NCBI GenBank assembly: GCA_030425745.1
Contig: JAUHZW010000062.1
Coordinates: forward strand, 1 to 10,013
Length of the DNA stretch: 10,013 nucleotides
Reading direction: 5' to 3'
Source: Actinomycetes bacterium
Lineage (GTDB): Bacteria; Actinomycetota; Actinomycetes; S36-B12
How positions within the stretch are numbered: the first letter of the stretch is position 1; every line of letters starts with the position of its first letter. Below the pieces are notes generated by a model, which was not told where the DNA came from, did no database searches, and saw nothing but the letters and a program-made list of their open reading frames with translations. Positions 6,320 to 10,013 of this stretch are shown piece after piece. A program made the position numbers and the translations under genes.

Positions 6320-6347
6320 GTCAGAGGTCAGAGGTCAGAGGTCGGAG
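6320..6347. repeat. 7-bp tandem direct repeat, four copies
   Basis: Three perfect GTCAGAG units and one GTCGGAG lie directly next to the 19-bp array. The stop codon of the minus-strand membrane-protein gene (6335-6337, TCA on the plus strand) falls inside, so its last residues (SDL) and its stop are repeat-encoded. Because 7 is not a multiple of 3, slippage here could change that C-terminus. Confidence 0.9.
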
Positions 6348-7180
6348 GCGCGGCGCAGTCCGTGTGCGTAGGCGAGCATCGCGGTCACCGCGGGATCGAG
6401 CACGTCTGACGTCCGACGGCCGAGATCAGGCGCGGCCAGCAGCTCGGCTGCCGCTGACAGCAGGTCGTCGTAGGTCGCGCATCCCGCCGCCAGCCGATCA
6501 CGCACCTCGCCGGCCGAGGTGGCGGCCGTCGCGGCCGCCGTCGTGCCCGGCAGCTCGCGCTGCAGGTCATCCAGCACGGCCAGCCGCTCGCACAGTGACG
6601 TGAGCGGGCCCGCGGCCTCAAGGTCGGCGCGCCGGAGTTCGTCCCCGGCTCCGGGATGCAGGCGGTCCAGCGACGGCGCCATGGTCATGATCTGCACCCG
6701 AACCGAGGAGAACCGGGCGACCTCGGCGGCACCGATGGCGCCCCGGCGGAGCCGGGGCGGGGGAGCGACGAGGGCCACCGCCTCTGGCGCCGGACCCATG
6801 CGTCGCAGGCGGCGACGCCCTCGAACGGCCACGATGAGCCCGATGCCCGCCGCGACGAACCACAGGGGCGCCGGGCCGGCGATGCCGCCGCCGGCCGCCG
6901 TGGTGATCGCATCGATCACGCCGACGGACCCGGCCACCCCGGTCACGATGGCCCCGCCGACCTCCTGCGATCGCAGGGAGGACCGACGGGCAGCATGCGC
7001 CCGCTGCTCGCGCTCCTGCTGAGCCACCGCCTTGCGGTGCTCGTTGGCCAGCGCGCGCCCGGACTTGTGGGAGCCACGGCCGGTCGCGAACAGGAAGGAG
7101 TCGACGAGATCGAGGCCCTGCTCGACCCGCTGCTCGACGAGAGCAGCGATCTCGGCGGGATCGCGTCTGGGCTTGGGCAC
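6335..7180 (-). CDS. Uncharacterised two-TM membrane protein
   Basis: Not recognised with confidence. The 281-residue product starts at GTG 7180 (MPKPRRDPAEIAALVEQ). That is the last usable start before the palindromic gap; the frame stays open further upstream only as antisense of the neighbouring gene. Residues 1-70 are charged and helical, with a Gln/Glu/Arg/Ala-rich stretch (AVAQQEREQRAHAARR). Two hydrophobic segments follow at about 74-98 (Gly/Ala-rich) and 102-120 (LWFVAAGIGLIVAV), closed by the positive GRRRLRR, suggesting a hairpin in the inner membrane with both ends cytoplasmic. Residues 130-281 are Ala/Leu-rich and probably helical (ELRRADLEAAGPLTSLCERLAVLDDLQREL). The outline recalls actinobacterial PspM-type envelope-stress proteins, but there is no pspA beside it, so that is only a guess. 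It is divergent from the hydrolase and probably leaderless. Confidence 0.75.
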   Translation of the reverse strand: MPKPRRDPAEIAALVEQRVEQGLDLVDSFLFATGRGSHKSGRALANEHRKAVAQQEREQRAHAARRSSLRSQEVGGAIVTGVAGSVGVIDAITTAAGGGIAGPAPLWFVAAGIGLIVAVRGRRRLRRMGPAPEAVALVAPPPRLRRGAIGAAEVARFSSVRVQIMTMAPSLDRLHPGAGDELRRADLEAAGPLTSLCERLAVLDDLQRELPGTTAAATAATSAGEVRDRLAAGCATYDDLLSAAAELLAAPDLGRRTSDVLDPAVTAMLAYAHGLRRASDL

Positions 7181-7198
7181 CGTATTACGGTACGACGC
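7179..7198. promoter_or_regulatory. Overlapping divergent leaderless promoters with a 13-bp palindrome
   Basis: Only 18 bp lie between the GTG start on the minus strand (7180) and the ATG on the plus strand (7199). They contain most of the perfect odd palindrome ACCGTA-T-TACGGT (7179-7191). On the plus strand TACGGT (7186-7191) is a TANNNT -10 placed 7 nt before the ATG. On the minus strand TACCGT (7192-7187) sits 6 nt before the GTG. Neither gene has room for a Shine-Dalgarno sequence. Both -35 regions would lie inside the opposite gene. The palindrome could also be an operator. All of this is read from sequence without mapped starts. Confidence 0.5.
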
Positions 7199-8710
7199 AT
7201 GAGGCGCCGACGTAAGGCCGCGGCCCTGCTTGCGCCGGTGGCGCTGGCGGGCTGCTCTTTCGGTGCATCTCCGGAGGCGGTGCCGCCGTCGCCCCCCACG
7301 ACCCCGACGGCCAGTGCGCCTGTCTCCCTCGACCCCTTCTACGAGCAGCCGGTCCGCTGGGTGAACTGCGGGCCGGCCGACTGCGCGACCATCACCGCGC
7401 CACTGGACTACGAGCGGCCCCAGGACGGCACGATCGATCTCGCGATCACCCGGGTCGCTGCGACCGGCGACCGATTGGGCACGCTGTTCGTCAATCCCGG
7501 CGGCCCCGGGGCCAGCGCCGTCGAGTACGCCAAGCTGGCCGACGTCATCGTCGGCGCACCGATCCGCGAGCGCTACGACATCGTCGGGATCGATCCGCGC
7601 GGGGTCGGCCTCAGTTCTCCGGTCGAGTGCCTGACCGACGCTGAACTCGATGAGCTCGGCGCCGCGGACGGCACTCCGGACTCCGTCGAGGAGGAGGAGC
7701 GGCTCGCCGAGTTGTCCCGACTGCCTGCTGATGGTTGCGTGGACGGTTCTGGCGACCTGCTGGCGCACGTCGGCACAGTCGACTCCGCGCGGGACCTTGA
7801 CCTCGCCCGGGCCGTCGTCGGCGACGATGTGCTCAACTACGTCGGCCGCTCCTACGGAACGATGCTCGGAGCCACCTACGCCGAGCTCTTCCCGGAGCGA
7901 GTCGGCCGGATGGTGCTCGACGGTGCTCTTCCGGCATCCCTCGACCTGGTGGAGGTCACCCGAGGGCAGGCCGTCGGGTTCGAACTCGCGCTCCGAGACT
8001 TCGTCGAGGACTGCCTGGACCAGAGCGACTGTCCCCTCAACGGAGAGGTCGAGGAGGCGCAGCAGCAGGTGCGCGACTGGCTGGCCTCCCTTGATGCGAC
8101 ACCCCTGTCGTCCGGTGATCGTGACCTGAATGAGCCGCTCGCCGCGTACGCAATCCTCGCGAACCTCTATGTGCCCGAGTTCGACTACCCACGGCTGCGC
8201 ACAGCACTCGATGATGCGATGAACCGCGGTGAGCCCTCGACGCTGTTCGACATGCTCGACGATCGGATCAGTCGCGGTCCTGATGGGCGCTACACCGACA
8301 ACTCCACGGAGGCGTTCTACGCCGTCACCTGCCTCGACCGGCCCTACCGAGGGTCCGTGGAGGAGGTGCGCATGCTCGCCACCGATTGGTCGGAGCAGGC
8401 ACCGACCTTCGGCCCGGCCCTCGCCTGGGGCCTGCTGACCTGCCAGGACTGGCCCGCCGAGGGTGAAGGCATCGGAACCACCGCAGCCGAGGGTTCCAAC
8501 CCGATCCTCGTCGTCTCGACGACGCATGATCCCGCCACCCCCTTCTCCTGGGGTGAGCAGTTGGCCGACGAGCTCGCCAATGCACAGTTGCTCACCTACG
8601 ACGGCATCGGGCACACCGCGTATCAGCGCGGGTCCGGGTGCATCGACGAGGCGGTCGATGGCTACCTCCTCACCGGGGAGCTGCCGCCGGCAGGAACGGT
8701 CTGCGAGTAG
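7199..8710 (+). CDS. Secreted lipoprotein alpha/beta hydrolase, tripeptidyl-aminopeptidase (TAP) type
   Basis: Probable exported serine peptidase that removes short N-terminal peptides, or a related esterase; the substrate cannot be read from the sequence. The 503 residues begin with a basic, hydrophobic lipoprotein signal (MRRRRKAAALLAPVALAGC) with lipobox LAGC and lipidated Cys19, then a Pro/Thr/Ser-rich linker to about residue 42. The hydrolase core shows the oxyanion segment NPGGPGAS (99-106), YDIVGIDPRGVG (126-137) and the nucleophile elbow GRSYG with Ser218. Asp444 (THDPATP) and His472 (GIGHTAY) complete the triad. The C-terminus CIDEAVDGYLLTGELPPAGTVC is the TAP C-terminal signature. 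The ATG at 7199 is required for the signal peptide. A homologue commonly follows holB in actinobacteria (for example Streptomyces coelicolor); here it lies about 4.3 kb beyond it. Confidence 0.92.
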   Translation: MRRRRKAAALLAPVALAGCSFGASPEAVPPSPPTTPTASAPVSLDPFYEQPVRWVNCGPADCATITAPLDYERPQDGTIDLAITRVAATGDRLGTLFVNPGGPGASAVEYAKLADVIVGAPIRERYDIVGIDPRGVGLSSPVECLTDAELDELGAADGTPDSVEEEERLAELSRLPADGCVDGSGDLLAHVGTVDSARDLDLARAVVGDDVLNYVGRSYGTMLGATYAELFPERVGRMVLDGALPASLDLVEVTRGQAVGFELALRDFVEDCLDQSDCPLNGEVEEAQQQVRDWLASLDATPLSSGDRDLNEPLAAYAILANLYVPEFDYPRLRTALDDAMNRGEPSTLFDMLDDRISRGPDGRYTDNSTEAFYAVTCLDRPYRGSVEEVRMLATDWSEQAPTFGPALAWGLLTCQDWPAEGEGIGTTAAEGSNPILVVSTTHDPATPFSWGEQLADELANAQLLTYDGIGHTAYQRGSGCIDEAVDGYLLTGELPPAGTVCE

Positions 8711-8803
8711 CGGCCCACGCCCGTCGCGCGCCCTTCCCCTGGTGTGCTGGTACGTTCACTCGGCGCTGGACACCCGTCCTGCCCTCAGGACTGGAGCTCC
8801 CCC
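8711..8803 (+). promoter_or_regulatory. Gap before the MFS transporter: weak promoter, small hairpin, RBS
   Basis: This 93-nt gap has no clear terminator for the hydrolase gene. TACGTT (8751-8756) fits a TANNNT -10 but no good -35 is seen. A 6-bp hairpin, GTCCTG-CCCT-CAGGAC (8776-8791), stands immediately before GGAG (8793-8796), which is 7 nt from the GTG at 8804 and is the likely ribosome-binding site. The promoter is tentative; the RBS is better supported. Confidence 0.35.
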
Positions 8804-10013
8804 GTGACGTCAACCGCTGACACCTCGCCCACTGCGGGCCTCGACCCGAACCGCTGGCGCGCACTCGCCGTCATCGCGATCGCCCAGCTCATGGTGGTGC
8901 TCGACGGGACGATCGTGAACATCGCCCTTCCGTCGATCCAGATCGACCTGGGGATGACCGACACCGACCGGCAGTGGGTTGTCACGGCCTATTCGCTCGC
9001 CTTCGGCGGTCTGCTGCTCCTCGGCGGCCGCATCGCGGACTTCCAGGGCCGCAAGCGGATCTTCATCGTCGGGCTCATCGGCTTCGCCGCGGCGTCGCTG
9101 CTCGGCGGACTCTCGACATCCGAGGGCATGCTTATCACCGCGCGAGCCCTGCAGGGCGTCTTCGCTGCGCTGCTCGCGCCCGCGGCGCTGTCGCTGATCT
9201 CCGTGACGTTCACCGAGTCGCACGAGCGGGCCAAGGCGTTCGGTGTCTTCGGTGCCATCTCCGGTGGCGGTGCTGCCATCGGGCTCATCGCCGGTGGGCT
9301 GCTGACCGAGTACCTCTCCTGGCACTGGACGCTGCTGGTCAACGTGCCGATCGCGATCATCGCGGTGCTGCTCGCGATTCCGTTCGTGCACGAGTCCCGT
9401 GCGCACGGAAACACCAAGTACGACGTGCCGGGGGCGATCACGGCCACGTTGGGCCTGGTCTCCCTCGTCTACGGCATCACGCGGGCCGAGACGGAGGGCT
9501 GGAACGGCACGCAGACCATCGCCTTCATGGGCGCCGGCGTTCTTCTGCTCCTGCTGTTCCTCGTCATCGAGTCGCGGTCCACGCACCCGCTGCTGCCCGT
9601 GCGCATCCTCGCGAACCGCAACCGCGGTGGCGCCTACCTCGCGAGCTTCTTCGTGGGTGTCGGGCTCTTCGCCATGTTCCTGTTCCTGACGTACTTCTTC
9701 CAGGGTGTGCAGGGTTACACCCCGCTGACCTCCGGCCTGCTGTTCCTGCCGTTCTCTGTCGGCATCGTCATCAGCGCCGGCATCGCGAGCCAGCTCATGC
9801 CCCGCATCGGTCCGCGCTGGATCACCACGGCCGGCTTCGTGCTGGCCGTCGTGGGCATGGTGCTGCTCGTCTTCATGACCCCCGAGACTTCCTACGTGTC
9901 AGGGATCCTGCCGTCCCTGATCGTGATGAGTCTGGGCATGGGCCTGATCTTCGTTCCGCTCTCTGCCGTCTCGCTCTACGCGATCGGAGACCACGACGCC
10001 GGAGTCGCCTCAG
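8804..10013 (+). CDS. DHA2-family (EmrB/QacA) MFS drug/H+ antiporter, 3' truncated
   Basis: Inner-membrane, proton-driven exporter of 14-helix type, typically for drugs, dyes or other hydrophobic compounds; the substrate is unknown. 403 residues are visible and the frame is open to the window edge. Helix 1 carries the motif LDGTIVNIALPSI (33-45) with the acidic residue typical of DHA2 proteins. Motif A reads GGRIADFQGRKRIF (74-87), with Arg114 in motif B (ARALQG) and a Gly-rich motif C (about 150-165), the antiporter signature of helix 5. Alternating hydrophobic segments then continue to the edge (helices about 7 to 11). Start: GTG 8804 with GGAG 7 nt upstream, leaving a short soluble N-terminus. 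No TetR or MarR regulator is visible in the window. It is tandem with the hydrolase gene but 93 nt away, so co-transcription is uncertain. Confidence 0.93.
   Translation, partial: MTSTADTSPTAGLDPNRWRALAVIAIAQLMVVLDGTIVNIALPSIQIDLGMTDTDRQWVVTAYSLAFGGLLLLGGRIADFQGRKRIFIVGLIGFAAASLLGGLSTSEGMLITARALQGVFAALLAPAALSLISVTFTESHERAKAFGVFGAISGGGAAIGLIAGGLLTEYLSWHWTLLVNVPIAIIAVLLAIPFVHESRAHGNTKYDVPGAITATLGLVSLVYGITRAETEGWNGTQTIAFMGAGVLLLLLFLVIESRSTHPLLPVRILANRNRGGAYLASFFVGVGLFAMFLFLTYFFQGVQGYTPLTSGLLFLPFSVGIVISAGIASQLMPRIGPRWITTAGFVLAVVGMVLLVFMTPETSYVSGILPSLIVMSLGMGLIFVPLSAVSLYAIGDHDAGVAS

Noticed and set aside
6244..6347. CRISPR array
   Set aside because: The repeats are head-to-tail units of 19 and 7 bp with no spacers between them, and no cas genes are nearby.
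6656..7198. Upstream extension of the hydrolase frame across the whole antisense of the membrane-protein gene
   Set aside because: The frame is open by chance of GC bias. A lipoprotein signal peptide begins exactly at the ATG at 7199, so translation from 6656 would bury it.
7181..8614. Upstream extension of the minus-strand membrane-protein frame across the hydrolase
   Set aside because: It lies entirely antisense to a well supported alpha/beta hydrolase. The protein pattern changes to shadow-like composition right at the intergenic palindrome.

Overview
The window is chromosomal DNA from a high-GC Gram-positive bacterium (Actinomycetota). The evidence is the strong G/C third-position bias, a topoisomerase I with four C-terminal repeats and a lysine/alanine tail instead of zinc fingers, the topA-tmk-holB gene order known from Streptomyces and relatives, GTG starts, and several apparently leaderless genes with TANNNT -10 boxes. 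Genus cannot be fixed from sequence alone. The AhpC/AhpF pair, rather than AhpC/AhpD, argues against a mycobacterium.

Layout. Positions 1-2911 (+) form a housekeeping DNA-replication operon: the 3' end of topA, then tmk (thymidylate kinase) 7 nt later, then holB (DNA polymerase III delta') overlapping tmk by 4 nt (ATGA). It converges with a 4-nt gap on a peroxide-defence module at 2916-6271: ahpF and ahpC on the minus strand, and oxyR divergent on the plus strand. AhpF reduces the peroxiredoxin AhpC with NAD(P)H, and OxyR is the peroxide sensor. The ahpC-oxyR gap holds a readable divergent control region with back-to-back -35 boxes. A 15-bp site there matches the E. coli OxyR consensus at 9 of 10 fixed positions and overlaps the oxyR core promoter. 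The ahpC-ahpF gap holds two strong inverted repeats, one just after the ahpC stop and a perfect 21-bp one just before the ahpF ribosome-binding site.

Positions 6244-6347 carry two adjacent tandem arrays, 19 bp x4 and 7 bp x4. The stop codons of the convergent oxyR and of a membrane protein of unknown function (6335-7180, minus) lie inside them. That membrane-protein gene is divergent from a secreted lipoprotein alpha/beta hydrolase of the tripeptidyl-aminopeptidase type (7199-8710, +). Only 18 bp separate the two starts, and a perfect 13-bp palindrome lies there with a -10 candidate for each strand. The window ends inside a 14-TM drug/H+ antiporter of the DHA2 (EmrB/QacA) family (8804 to edge, +).

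Nothing here is clearly a new multi-gene system. The most notable items are the regulatory and repeat architecture of the ahpFC-oxyR module, its position between holB and the hydrolase that commonly follows holB, and the tandem arrays at the oxyR/membrane-protein junction.
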